Assembly (NCBI RefSeq): GCF_024160875.1
Contig: NZ_JAIULA010000008.1
Location: 1-64,000, forward strand
Length of the DNA stretch: 64,000 nt
Source of the DNA: Ligilactobacillus ubinensis
Lineage (GTDB): Bacteria > Bacillota > Bacilli > Lactobacillales > Lactobacillaceae
Direction of reading: 5' to 3'
Within the stretch, counting starts at the first letter, position 1. Each line of letters opens with the position of its first letter. This document shows, piece by piece, positions 17,724-26,732 of the stretch. A program made the position numbers and the translations under genes. The notes beneath the pieces are model-generated. The model did no database searches and had not been told where the DNA came from. It worked only from the letters and a program-made list of their open reading frames with translations.

Positions 17724-18191
17724 TTAGTCTTGTTTATGTCCTCTTTTCATCAAATCATTCAATTCTTGTGCAAAAGCCCGCATATCCTTAAATTGACGAT
17801 AAACACTTGCAAAGCGAATATAAGTTACATCATCAACATCGACTAAAATATCCATAATATATTGTCCTATAGCTTGACTAGAAATTTCATTTCCGCCAAC
17901 TGCGCGTACTTTACTTTCAACTTTATCAACGATTTCTGTAATCTTATCCATTCCAACTGGACGTTTTTCAGCAGCCCGCATTATTCCGCGTAAGATCTTA
18001 TCTCGATTAAACTCTTCACGATTCCCATTTTTCTTAATTACTAATAAAGGAATTTCTTCAACTCTTTCAAATGTAGTAAAGCGATACCCACAATTCTCAC
18101 ATTCACGTCGTCTTCTAATTACATGTCCATTATCGGCAGGACGACTATCCACAACACGTGAACTATTTTTATGACACTGGGGACATTTCAT
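17724..18191 (-). CDS. nrdR: Transcriptional regulator NrdR
   Basis: Zinc-ribbon/ATP-cone repressor of ribonucleotide reductase genes. The 155 residues show CPQC (about 3-6) and CENCG (about 31-35), then the ATP-cone beginning VIKKNGNREEFNRDKI. GAGGTG precedes the ATG at 6 nt; a GTG three codons upstream lies inside that site. It is cotranscribed between coaE and dnaB, as in many Firmicutes. Confidence 0.95.
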   Translation of the reverse strand: MKCPQCHKNSSRVVDSRPADNGHVIRRRRECENCGYRFTTFERVEEIPLLVIKKNGNREEFNRDKILRGIMRAAEKRPVGMDKITEIVDKVESKVRAVGGNEISSQAIGQYIMDILVDVDDVTYIRFASVYRQFKDMRAFAQELNDLMKRGHKQD

Positions 18192-18221
18192 TTTTTTCAC
18201 CTCAGTACTTTTTTATGCTTT

Positions 18222-18827
18222 TTACAAATTATCTAAATCATTCATCTTTAGCCATTTTAGCACTTGTTGCTGGGTATCTTCAACCGCTTTCGAATTATCT
18301 ATAACTACCGTAGCCAATTTACAACGCTCACTTGCATCCAATTGACTATTAATGCGCTGTTTTGCCTGAGCAAGTGTTATCTTATCTCTTTGGATTATCC
18401 GTTTTATTTGCACTTCTGACGGAATATTTACTACCATTACAGCATCACAATAATCATCATATTTCCCTTCAAATAACAATGGTATATCTAATACAATTAA
18501 CTTTACCTTACTTTTTTTAAACTGCTCTACTTGATTTGAAATCTCGTCTCTTATTAATGGGCCTGTAATTTGCATTAGGTTATCTAACTTTTTAGCATCT
18601 GAAAAAACTAATTCACCGAGTTTTTTGCGATTTAAACTTCCATCTTTATTAAGAATACTTGTGCCAAAGTAAGATACAATTTTTGCTAGTCCTGGTGTAT
18701 CAGGTTCTACTACCATCCTAGCAACCTTATCTGCATCAACTACTCCAGCCCCTAGTTCATTTAAATAATGACTAACTGTGGATTTACCACTAGCAATTCC
18801 ACCAGTTAGTCCAAGAATAAATGTCAA
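18222..18827 (-). CDS. coaE: Dephospho-CoA kinase
   Basis: Last step of coenzyme A synthesis: phosphorylates the 3'-OH of dephospho-CoA. The 201 residues carry the P-loop GLTGGIASGKST (7-18), the DADKVAR motif (about 33) and the LDIPLLFE motif (about 110). It begins 1 nt after mutM ends; the operon order mutM-coaE-nrdR is conserved in bacilli. Confidence 0.95.
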   Translation of the reverse strand: MTFILGLTGGIASGKSTVSHYLNELGAGVVDADKVARMVVEPDTPGLAKIVSYFGTSILNKDGSLNRKKLGELVFSDAKKLDNLMQITGPLIRDEISNQVEQFKKSKVKLIVLDIPLLFEGKYDDYCDAVMVVNIPSEVQIKRIIQRDKITLAQAKQRINSQLDASERCKLATVVIDNSKAVEDTQQQVLKWLKMNDLDNL

Positions 18828-18828
18828 T

Positions 18829-19656
18829 TTACTTCACCTTCTGACAATTAGGGCAAAAATGAGTCCCTCTTTGCCCAACTACAATTTTTTCAATTGGCGT
18901 TTGACACCGTTCACATGGCTGCCCTTTTTTACCATAAACATGTAAATTAAATTGAAATGAACCACTATGTTGAAATGCATCGATATAGGAACGAATGGTT
19001 GTCCCCCCTGCCTCAACTGCAGCAGCCAATTCTTCAATTGTCTTTTCTCTGATTAATGTTGTCTCTTTTTTTGTTAGATGATTACATGGTGTTTGCGGAT
19101 TGACTTTACTTAGCCATAATATTTCGTCTGCATAGATATTTCCAATTCCTGCAACCAACGTTTGATCTAATAAAGCTGTTTTAATCGCTTTTTTTCTTTT
19201 CATTAAATCTGTATAAAATAATTGTTTATCAAATTTATCTGCCGTTGGTTCAGGTCCTAATTTTTTAATTGAAGGAACCATATCTTCTGTCCCTGTCTTT
19301 ATAAGTTGCATTCTACCAAATTTACGAACATCATTATAGCGTAACTGGCGTCCATCTGTCAGTTCGAAAATAATATGCGTATGTTTTTCAACTGGTTTCT
19401 CCCTTTTCTCCACAAAATATTTACCTTCCATTCTTAAATGGGAAATAACCGTTAACCCCTGTGAGAATCGTATCAGTAAATATTTACCACGTCTATCAAT
19501 TGCTTCAATCCTACATCCTTTAAGTTTTTTTACAAACTCATCTACGTTTCCCGTAATCATTTTAGAATAAAGCACATCTATCTGGGCAACCTTAGCTTTC
19601 AAAACCTGACTTTGCAATCCTCTTCTAACTGTCTCTACTTCTGGTAATTCTGGCAT
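18829..19656 (-). CDS. mutM: Formamidopyrimidine-DNA glycosylase
   Basis: Bifunctional glycosylase/AP lyase that removes 8-oxoguanine. The mature N-terminus PELPEVETVRRGL is diagnostic: Pro2 is the nucleophile. The C-terminal zinc finger reads CERCQ...CPNCQ and the DNA-binding helix-two-turn-helix is intact, 275 residues. The longest frame adds 19 residues that would bury Pro2; the ATG with GGAGGAGAG upstream is the true start. It follows polA by 16 nt. Confidence 0.96.
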   Translation of the reverse strand: MPELPEVETVRRGLQSQVLKAKVAQIDVLYSKMITGNVDEFVKKLKGCRIEAIDRRGKYLLIRFSQGLTVISHLRMEGKYFVEKREKPVEKHTHIIFELTDGRQLRYNDVRKFGRMQLIKTGTEDMVPSIKKLGPEPTADKFDKQLFYTDLMKRKKAIKTALLDQTLVAGIGNIYADEILWLSKVNPQTPCNHLTKKETTLIREKTIEELAAAVEAGGTTIRSYIDAFQHSGSFQFNLHVYGKKGQPCERCQTPIEKIVVGQRGTHFCPNCQKVK

Positions 19657-19672
19657 CCATCTCTCCTCCAAA

Positions 19673-22330
19673 TTACTTTGTATCAAACCATGTAGCACCA
19701 TGTTTACTTTCAACTTTAAGTGGTACGTTTAATTTAACAGCTGAATCCATAACTTGAGGCACCATTTTTTCTAAATATGCAATTTCATCTGTAGGTGCTT
19801 CAAAAATTAATTCATCATGCACCTGCAATAACATTTTGGTTTCTAAATTTTCTTTTTTCAGCATCGTTTGCATATTAATCATTGCCACTTTAATAATATC
19901 AGCCGCACTACCTTGTATTGGTGTATTCATCGCTGTCCGTTCTGCAAAAGAACGTAAATTAAAGTTCTTTGCCTTAATATCAGGAAGATATCTTCTTCTA
20001 TGGAATAGTGTTTCAACATATCCCAATCTCTTAGCAGTTTCTACACTTTTTTCCATATACTCTTTGACACCCGGAAATGATTTAAAATATGTTTCTATAA
20101 ACTCTTTGGCCTTTTTGTTAGAAATACCTATATTTCTAGCTAAGCCAAAATCACTTATCCCATAAACTATTCCAAAATTAACTGCTTTAGCTTGACGGCG
20201 CATATTACTTGTAACTTGACTTGCATCATCCAAATTAAAAATGTTCATTGCCGTTTTTGCATGAATATCGGCACCTTGTTTAAAGGCTGATTGCATATTT
20301 TCATCACCCGAAATATGCGCTAATACCCGTAACTCAATTTGAGAATAATCAGAAGAAAAAATCTCCCAACCTGGTTTGCTTGCAATAAAAGCTTGACGAA
20401 TTTTTCTCCCCTCTTCTAAGCGAACAGGAATATTCTGCAAATTAGGATCAACCGACGACAATCTACCTGTAGCTGTTAGTGTCTGTAAATAGCGTGTATG
20501 CACCTTATGATCTTTTTTATCAGCAACCCTTAATAACCCTTCAATATACGTTGACTGTAACTTTGCTAATTGACGATATTGTAGGATATTATCAATAATT
20601 GGCGCATATCCTTGTAATTTTTCTAATACTTTAGCAGAAGTTGAATAACCTGTCTTTGTTTTTTTAGCAAAGGGTAACTGTAAATCTTCAAACAAAACTA
20701 TTCCCAATTGTTTAGGTGAATTGATATTAAACTCCTTACCTGCTTCTTGATAGATTTGTTGTTCGATTTGCGTTAAACGTTCCTTAAATTTACTTTGCAT
20801 ACTCTGTAAACAGTCTAAATCAATTTTTATTCCTGTAGATTCCATCTCAGCCAACACCAAAGATAAAGGACGTTCAATTTCAAAATAAAGCATCTCTTGC
20901 TTATTCTGTATTAATTTATCATATAACGGCTTCTTTAAATCAGATATTGCCTTGACTTTATGTGCAAGATGATTAAAAAAGACCTCGTCATCTGTCGGAA
21001 AAGCAAATTTAGCCCCCTTGCCATATACCGCCTCATCTGTTTGAACTTCATAATAATCATGTAAATGCACCAAGTTACCTAGATCATTACTATTCTCACT
21101 TGTATTTAATAAATACGAGACTAATAGCAGATCAAAATCAACATTTTTTAATGCAACTTCATTTTTCTTCAAACCAACAAACGTCCTTTTTCCATCAAAA
21201 ACATCAATTTTTTGGCTTTCTAAAATACAACGTACTCCCTGTTGCTTTAATAATTTACAATCTCGACTAACATAGTATTTTTGGTTTATTTTCAATGCAA
21301 AACCAACGCTAGCGGCACTATGATAGTTTTCTCCAGCCATCTCTAGGTAAAAACTTATTTCTGCATTCTTAGGAGCCTTTAATTCTGCAGCACTTTTAGC
21401 ATCTAAAATACTATATTCAATGACTGATTGCTCTGCGTCTATGCTATCTTTTGCTGCCATCTGTCCCAAAAAGCGTTTAAAATCCATTTCCATATAAAAA
21501 GTACGCAATTTTTCGGTATCTTCACCCAACCATTTTGTGTCTTCAATCTTTAGCTCTAGCGGAGCATCTTGTCTAATTCTTGCAAGATCTTTACACAAAA
21601 AAGCTGTTTCTTTGTCGTTAATCAAATTCTCCTTAAGTTTTGACTTTTTCATGCTATCAACTTGTTCGTAAATACCTTCAACACTATCATATTGCTGCAA
21701 CAATTTTATTGCCGTTTTCTCCCCAACTTTGGTAACACCTGGATAATTATCAGAATTATCACCTACCAATGCCTTCATATCAATAATCTGTTTTGGGGTT
21801 AACCCTGCAAATTTTTCTGCCACATGTTCTGGTGTATATTTTTCAATTTCACTTACACCCTTAATCGTTACAGCTACAGTTGTTTGAGGAGTAGTTAACT
21901 GTGTTAAGTCTCGATCTCCAGTAACGATTGTTGTCGTATATCCCAACTGTTCAGCCTCTTTAGCTAAAGTTCCAATAATATCATCAGCTTCATAATTGAG
22001 TAACTTATAACTTTTTATTCCATAACCTGCTAATAAATTTTTAAAATATGGAAATTGTTCAGTTAGTTCACTTGGTGTTTTATTTCTATTCCCTTTGTAA
22101 TCTTGAAATTTTTCTGTTCTAAATGTTTTCTTTCCAGCATCAAAAGCTACTAAAACATTTGTCGGCTTTTCTTCTTTTAAAACTGCATCTAGCATCGTCT
22201 TAAATCCATATAGAGCATTCGTATGTAAGCCTTCATGATTTGTAAAACGTTCTACCGAACTATAAAGTGCGTAAAAAGCTCTAAAGGCTACACTATTTCC
22301 ATCAATTAATAGTAATTTTTTTTCTGTCAT
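19673..22330 (-). CDS. polA: DNA polymerase I
   Basis: Repair and Okazaki-fragment polymerase of 885 residues. The N-terminal 5'-3' exonuclease domain is complete (LIDGNSVAFRAF; VGDNSDNYPGV). The middle 3'-5' exonuclease domain lacks the metal-binding Asp/Glu residues of the proofreading site, as in Bacillus-type Pol I. The polymerase motifs DYSQIELR (about 660), RRQAKAVNFGIVYG (about 715) and QVHDEL (about 838) are intact. AGGAGG lies 6 nt from the ATG. It heads polA-mutM-coaE-nrdR-dnaB-dnaI. Confidence 0.97.
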   Translation of the reverse strand: MTEKKLLLIDGNSVAFRAFYALYSSVERFTNHEGLHTNALYGFKTMLDAVLKEEKPTNVLVAFDAGKKTFRTEKFQDYKGNRNKTPSELTEQFPYFKNLLAGYGIKSYKLLNYEADDIIGTLAKEAEQLGYTTTIVTGDRDLTQLTTPQTTVAVTIKGVSEIEKYTPEHVAEKFAGLTPKQIIDMKALVGDNSDNYPGVTKVGEKTAIKLLQQYDSVEGIYEQVDSMKKSKLKENLINDKETAFLCKDLARIRQDAPLELKIEDTKWLGEDTEKLRTFYMEMDFKRFLGQMAAKDSIDAEQSVIEYSILDAKSAAELKAPKNAEISFYLEMAGENYHSAASVGFALKINQKYYVSRDCKLLKQQGVRCILESQKIDVFDGKRTFVGLKKNEVALKNVDFDLLLVSYLLNTSENSNDLGNLVHLHDYYEVQTDEAVYGKGAKFAFPTDDEVFFNHLAHKVKAISDLKKPLYDKLIQNKQEMLYFEIERPLSLVLAEMESTGIKIDLDCLQSMQSKFKERLTQIEQQIYQEAGKEFNINSPKQLGIVLFEDLQLPFAKKTKTGYSTSAKVLEKLQGYAPIIDNILQYRQLAKLQSTYIEGLLRVADKKDHKVHTRYLQTLTATGRLSSVDPNLQNIPVRLEEGRKIRQAFIASKPGWEIFSSDYSQIELRVLAHISGDENMQSAFKQGADIHAKTAMNIFNLDDASQVTSNMRRQAKAVNFGIVYGISDFGLARNIGISNKKAKEFIETYFKSFPGVKEYMEKSVETAKRLGYVETLFHRRRYLPDIKAKNFNLRSFAERTAMNTPIQGSAADIIKVAMINMQTMLKKENLETKMLLQVHDELIFEAPTDEIAYLEKMVPQVMDSAVKLNVPLKVESKHGATWFDTK

Positions 22331-22355
22331 CAAAATCCTCCTTGGATTGTCCTCA

Positions 22356-22384
22356 ATTATATTTTAGCAAACTAATTGCTAAAA
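22356..22384 (-). promoter_or_regulatory. polA promoter with 9-5-9 inverted repeat
   Basis: A perfect TATAAT (22356-22361) is immediately preceded by TTTTAGCAA-5-TTGCTAAAA (22362-22384). The repeat fills the spacer/-35 region, where no good TTGACA is seen. This looks like an operator on the promoter of the replication/repair operon; the binding protein is unknown. Confidence 0.5.
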
Positions 22385-22414
22385 GTGAAAAAAACAAGTT
22401 AAACAATTCTGGAT

Positions 22415-22443
22415 ATAAAAAAGGCGAGAAAAATCTCACCTTT
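22415..22443 (-). terminator. Terminator of the BI-1 family gene
   Basis: AAAGGTGAGA pairs with TCTCGCCTTT followed by TTT, 23 nt behind the stop codon. Confidence 0.85.
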
Positions 22444-22466
22444 AATTTGATAATATTCGCAAGCTA

Positions 22467-23174
22467 TTAACTACGTTTGCCACCAAAACTTCCAAAGATA
22501 TTTAATAGCTGAATAAATAAGTTAATAAAGTCAAGGTATAGTTGTAAAGCTCCCACTAATGCTAAATTCGTTGTATTTATTTGGCCATTATATTGTATAT
22601 AAAGCTGGCGAAATCTTTGTGCATCCCAAGCTGTTAATGCACTGAAAATAACAACTCCGATTACTGAAAATGCAAACTGAATTGCTGAACTTTGTAAAAA
22701 TAAATTGATAATCATCACAATGATCAATGCAATCAACGCTGCCATAGCATGACGTCCTACAGTTGCTAAACTTTTTTTCGTTGTCGTACCAAAAAATGCT
22801 AAAACAACAAAAACGGTTGCTGCAGAAACAAAAGCCATTGTTACACTTTGAGCGGTATATAACGGAATAATAATTCCAAAAAATAGCCCCTCTAAAACTG
22901 CATATGCATATAACATTGCAGAGGTTACAACTGGATTACGATCAGCTTTTAATGACATTCCAAAAACAAGTCCTAATTGAACAATAAACAATACCCATAT
23001 TGCTAAACGATTAGTCGCAAAAACTGACATCACAGATGCATAAAAGACGGTTGACACAAGATAAGCAACAAGTGCTGAGACACCCACAGCAGTTGCCATA
23101 AAAGCATACATCTTGCCTAAAAAGCGATTAACACCTTGCTCATCGCGATAGTATACACGATTTTCATTATTCAT
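22467..23174 (-). CDS. Bax inhibitor-1 family membrane protein
   Basis: A 235-residue integral membrane protein of the BI-1/YccA/YetJ (UPF0005) family with about seven transmembrane helices and the family end (ALQLYLDFINLFIQLLNIFG). Bacillus YetJ is a pH-sensitive calcium leak channel. In lactobacilli the role is unproven. It is a monocistronic gene with its own terminator; no clear promoter was assigned. Confidence 0.9.
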   Translation of the reverse strand: MNNENRVYYRDEQGVNRFLGKMYAFMATAVGVSALVAYLVSTVFYASVMSVFATNRLAIWVLFIVQLGLVFGMSLKADRNPVVTSAMLYAYAVLEGLFFGIIIPLYTAQSVTMAFVSAATVFVVLAFFGTTTKKSLATVGRHAMAALIALIIVMIINLFLQSSAIQFAFSVIGVVIFSALTAWDAQRFRQLYIQYNGQINTTNLALVGALQLYLDFINLFIQLLNIFGSFGGKRS

Positions 23175-23358
23175 TGATATCTACTCCCCTTAACTCTGTC
23201 TTACGATTGTCCAACTTACTAATTAAACAATCTAAATTACACATTATTTACATATGAACAAAGAGATTACTTCTATCATTCATACCTTGTTGCATACTAT
23301 TTTAACACAAATTTTTCTTCAAATGCATCTTTTAAACTTTTAGAAAAAGACTTTACAA

Positions 23359-24996
23359 TTATTTAATATAAGCATATTTGTAATTCCACTGTGTTCCAGC
23401 AGTATTATGAATAACACCTTTCACCTTACTTTTTTGTAAATATGCTGTCGTTTGTTGGTACAATGGTGTTACCCCTTGATCAGCATTAAAAATCTTTGCT
23501 GCTTTAACCAAATCCGTCCACCGTTTCGTCTTATTATTAGCATCTTCATTTTCAGCTTTTTCAATTAAAGCATCATACTTCGCATTTGAATAACTACCAT
23601 AATTGTATGACGTCCCTGTAACTGGTATCTGTAAAAATGTTATTGGATCATTAAAGTCACCGCCCCAACCTGAAACATAAATATCAAACTGTCCTTTTTT
23701 AGCCTTTTGTTGTGCACTTTTTCCTGGAATATTTTCAATTGAAATCGAAAGTCCTGTAAATTCTTTAGTGTATTGTGACTGTAGATACTGGGTTAATGCA
23801 TCATTAGTTGTTACATCATCAGAAGAAAGGATAGTAAATTTTAATTTTGTAACTCCAATTTGTTTAAGACCTTTTTTCCAATATTTACGTGCTAGTTTTT
23901 GATTGTAACTAACGGTGTTTGCAACTTTTTGCTCTTTGGCAAAATCCGTACCAGTTGTTGGATTAGTTGCTAGTCCAGAAGCAACAAATCCTGCTGGAAC
24001 TTGCGAACCATCTCCAAAAATCTTTTTAGTTAAGACATTACGATCTAACGCTAACGACAATGCTAATCTAATATATTTGTTATTTAATGCTTTTTTATTA
24101 TCCTCGTTACTGTCATTAAAATTATACGCTAGATATGAGATATACGAATATGGATATTGTTTAAATTGCGAATTGTTCTTATAGTTTTTAACCTGCTGAC
24201 TTGAAAGTGGTGTCATGTCTAATTTTCCTTGTTCATATAATTCATAACCTGTATTATAATTACTTACTACCTTATAGTTAATTTTTTGTAATTTAACCTT
24301 TGACTTATCCCAGTATTTATTATTTTTAGTAAATTGCCATGTATCTGACGTTCCCGTCCAATTTTTTATCTTAAATGGACCTGAATAAACCATATATTTT
24401 GAACTTGTCCCATATTTTTTGCCGTATTTCTTAATTACTTTTTCATTTTGAGGTCCAAATAAAGGATAGGCCATTAATACTTTAAAATACGCGATTGGTT
24501 TGTTCAAAGTGATGACAACTGTTTTGGAATTCTTAGCTTTAATTCCTAATTTATTGGTTGCCATTTTGCCTTCATTAATTGCTTTTGCATTTTTTATACT
24601 ATAAAACAAATAAGCATATGGTGAAGCAGTTTTAGGTGCAATTGTTCGTTCCCATGAATATACAAAATCTTGTGCAGTAATATTATCTCCATTGCTCCAC
24701 TTAGCATCTCGCAAAACAAAAGTCCATTTTAATCCATTTTTTGAAACATGCGCACTTTTAGCAAGTCCAGCCGTAGTCTTACCATTATTCCCTAAACGAT
24801 AAAAGCTTTCAAATACATTACCTAATTGTCCATATCCAGTCGCTTTTGAAATATCAATAGTATCTAAAGCTGCAGTTGCACTCAAATTCAAAACTTGCTT
24901 TTCAGAACTTGAAGTTGTTTTTTTCCCACAAGCAACTAGAAAGAATGCTGCTAATATTACTATTACTCCCAAAACCTTTATTTTTGCTTTTTTCAT
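23359..24996 (-). CDS. OppA-type peptide ABC transporter substrate-binding lipoprotein
   Basis: Extracellular lipoprotein of 545 residues that binds oligopeptides (SBP family 5). A signal peptide ends in the lipobox LVAC (about 20-23) and the SBP_bac_5 fold follows with the family motif around AKWSNGDNITAQDFVYSWERT. No permease or ATPase genes are adjacent, so it must feed an Opp system encoded elsewhere. GGGAGG precedes the ATG. A 38-codon Cys/Met-rich leader peptide and a terminator lie upstream, which suggests control by sulfur amino-acid supply and a cargo such as Cys- or Met-containing peptides; the cargo is inference. Confidence 0.9.
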   Translation of the reverse strand: MKKAKIKVLGVIVILAAFFLVACGKKTTSSSEKQVLNLSATAALDTIDISKATGYGQLGNVFESFYRLGNNGKTTAGLAKSAHVSKNGLKWTFVLRDAKWSNGDNITAQDFVYSWERTIAPKTASPYAYLFYSIKNAKAINEGKMATNKLGIKAKNSKTVVITLNKPIAYFKVLMAYPLFGPQNEKVIKKYGKKYGTSSKYMVYSGPFKIKNWTGTSDTWQFTKNNKYWDKSKVKLQKINYKVVSNYNTGYELYEQGKLDMTPLSSQQVKNYKNNSQFKQYPYSYISYLAYNFNDSNEDNKKALNNKYIRLALSLALDRNVLTKKIFGDGSQVPAGFVASGLATNPTTGTDFAKEQKVANTVSYNQKLARKYWKKGLKQIGVTKLKFTILSSDDVTTNDALTQYLQSQYTKEFTGLSISIENIPGKSAQQKAKKGQFDIYVSGWGGDFNDPITFLQIPVTGTSYNYGSYSNAKYDALIEKAENEDANNKTKRWTDLVKAAKIFNADQGVTPLYQQTTAYLQKSKVKGVIHNTAGTQWNYKYAYIK

Positions 24997-25049
24997 AAAA
25001 AAGCCTCCCTTTAATCTTCAAAGTGTTTATTTAAAAATTATTAATCAAA

Positions 25050-25090
25050 CAATAAAAGCCCACATTCTATTTTTTTAGAATGCGGACTTT
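25050..25090 (-). terminator. Attenuator terminator in front of the OppA-like gene
   Basis: AAAGTCCGCATTCTA pairs with TAGAATGTGGGCTTT (15 bp with wobbles), followed by TTATTG. It ends about 60 nt before the lipoprotein start and behind the leader peptide. Confidence 0.85.
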
Positions 25091-25128
25091 TTGATTATCT
25101 AATAGATTAAATTTCTAAATAATAAATC

Positions 25129-25245
25129 TCATCTAATATCAAAAATATGCGTATTCCAGTTTTTATGTACGCTAAAACACATGTTGTACATCATACAACA
25201 TGTAACTTGTGCTTTAGCAAATAACACAGAAACTGACTTAAACAT
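25129..25245 (-). CDS. Cys/Met-rich leader peptide of the OppA-like gene
   Basis: A 38-codon frame with AAGGAG 6 nt before ATG and a TGA stop. Codons 16-23 read C-C-M-M-Y-N-M-C: six sulfur amino acids in eight, in a genome where both are rare. These codons (25177-25200) lie inside a long hairpin, ACATGTTGTA/TACAACATGT (25179-25203) extended by GCTAAAGC/GTTTTAGC. The promoter lies upstream and the terminator downstream. This fits ribosome-mediated attenuation sensing Cys- and/or Met-tRNA charging. Not a described family as far as I know; translation is inferred. Confidence 0.72.
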   Translation of the reverse strand: MFKSVSVLFAKAQVTCCMMYNMCFSVHKNWNTHIFDIR

Positions 25246-25277
25246 ATTTTTCTCCTTTAATATTCTATGAGAATTTA

Positions 25278-25307
25278 ATGATACCTTATATACTTACTAA
25301 ATGTCAA
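25278..25307 (-). promoter_or_regulatory. Promoter of the OppA-like leader
   Basis: Perfect TTGACA (25302-25307), 18-bp spacer, TATCAT (25278-25283), starting only 6 nt after the murC stop codon. Confidence 0.65.
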
Positions 25308-25313
25308 CAGCTA

Positions 25314-26651
25314 CTAATTCGTTTTTAAGCTTAAATTGCTCAATAGATCCTCATACGCGTGCTCATACTTAGGAATATCTCCCGCACCCATGAAAATAGC
25401 GACATCATCATGGAAGTCTAATAACGGCGACATATTCTCTAAAGAAAGAACTTCGCCGCCCTTAGTAATTTTGTTACCTAAATCCTTAGCTGATACCTTA
25501 CCATTTTTTTCACGAATCGAGCTGAAAATTTCCGTCAAAAATACCTTATCTGCAAGATTTAGACTCTCTGCAAATTCATCCATCAGTGCGACTGTTCTAC
25601 TAAAAGTATGTGGTTGAAAAACTGCAATAATTTTTTTATCTGGATATTGTTGACGTGCCGCATCTAATGTTGCTCTAATTTCAGCAGGATGATGTGCATA
25701 ATCGTCAATAATTACCATATCAGAAATTCTTTTTTCAGAAAAGCGTCGTTTTACACCTTTAAATGTTAGCAATTCACGCTTTATTTCTTCTTGATCAACT
25801 TTTTCAAAAAAGGCAACTGCGATTACTGCTAAACTGTTTAATACGTTATGTTCACCAAACATAGGAATTTGATAATTGCCTAAAAATTCATCAAAATGAT
25901 AAACATCAAAAGTCGACCCTTTTGTTGTCCGTTTAATGTTTTGAGCTCTGAATTCATCATCTGCCTCAGTTCCATAAAAATGAACTGGAACGTCATATTT
26001 AAGAGAGCGTAAATATTTATCCTCGCCCCATGCAAAAATACCTTTTTTTGTTTGTTTGGCTAATGTTTCAAATGCCGCACATACATCATCAATACCAGTA
26101 AAATAGTCTGGATGATCAAAATCAATATTTGTCATAATTGTATATTCTGGATGATATGCAACAAAATGACGTCTATATTCATCTGCTTCAAAAACAAAAA
26201 AACGTGCACCTGGTGTACCTTTCCCTGAACCATCGCCAACCAAAAAACTTGTTGGAGCAACTCCACCTATAACATGAGCTAATAAACCTGTCGTGCTCGT
26301 TTTTCCATGCGCGCCTGCAATACCAATACTTGTTGTATTTTCTTCTTCTATTAGCATTTCTACTGTTTCAGGATAAGTTAACACTTTTAAATTTAATTCA
26401 TGTGCACGTTTTATCTCTTCATGTTCTTCATCAAAAGCATTTCCCGCAACAATTGTCATATTTGGTTTAATATTGTTTTTATCAAAAGTTAGTACTTCTA
26501 TACCAGCTTTTTCTAAACCTCGTTGCGTAAATGTATATTTTTCAATATCCGAACCAGCAACTTTATAGCCCTTATCATTTAGAATTAATGCTAGCGAACT
26601 CATTCCAGTTCCCTTAATACCTACAAAAAAATACGTAGTATCCGTATCCAT
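25314..26651 (-). CDS. murC: UDP-N-acetylmuramate-L-alanine ligase
   Basis: Adds L-Ala to UDP-MurNAc, the first amino acid of the peptidoglycan stem peptide. The 445 residues show [11 protein letters not shown] (N-terminal nucleotide-sugar site), the ATP P-loop [10 protein letters not shown] (about 115) and the Mur ligase central EADEY and DDYAHHP motifs. ATG chosen at 9 nt from AGAGG; a TTG two codons upstream is the alternative. It follows sftA, the Bacillus order ytpP-ytpR-sftA-murC. Confidence 0.96.
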   Translation of the reverse strand: MDTDTTYFFVGIKGTGMSSLALILNDKGYKVAGSDIEKYTFTQRGLEKAGIEVLTFDKNNIKPNMTIVAGNAFDEEHEEIKRAHELNLKVLTYPETVEMLIEEENTTSIGIAGAHGKTSTTGLLAHVIGGVAPTSFLVGDGSGKGTPGARFFVFEADEYRRHFVAYHPEYTIMTNIDFDHPDYFTGIDDVCAAFETLAKQTKKGIFAWGEDKYLRSLKYDVPVHFYGTEADDEFRAQNIKRTTKGSTFDVYHFDEFLGNYQIPMFGEHNVLNSLAVIAVAFFEKVDQEEIKRELLTFKGVKRRFSEKRISDMVIIDDYAHHPAEIRATLDAARQQYPDKKIIAVFQPHTFSRTVALMDEFAESLNLADKVFLTEIFSSIREKNGKVSAKDLGNKITKGGEVLSLENMSPLLDFHDDVAIFMGAGDIPKYEHAYEDLLSNLSLKTN

Positions 26652-26732
26652 ATTCAATATCCTCTTTTCTTGTTTACACTCAAAAATAGTGTACCATAAA
26701 CAGAATGTTATTTGTTTTTAAATTTATTTCAT

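Noticed and set aside
24997-25300. S-box (SAM) or Met T-box riboswitch in front of the OppA-like gene
   Set aside because: No SAM-I core or T-box sequence could be found; the hairpin coincides with a Cys/Met-rich short frame.
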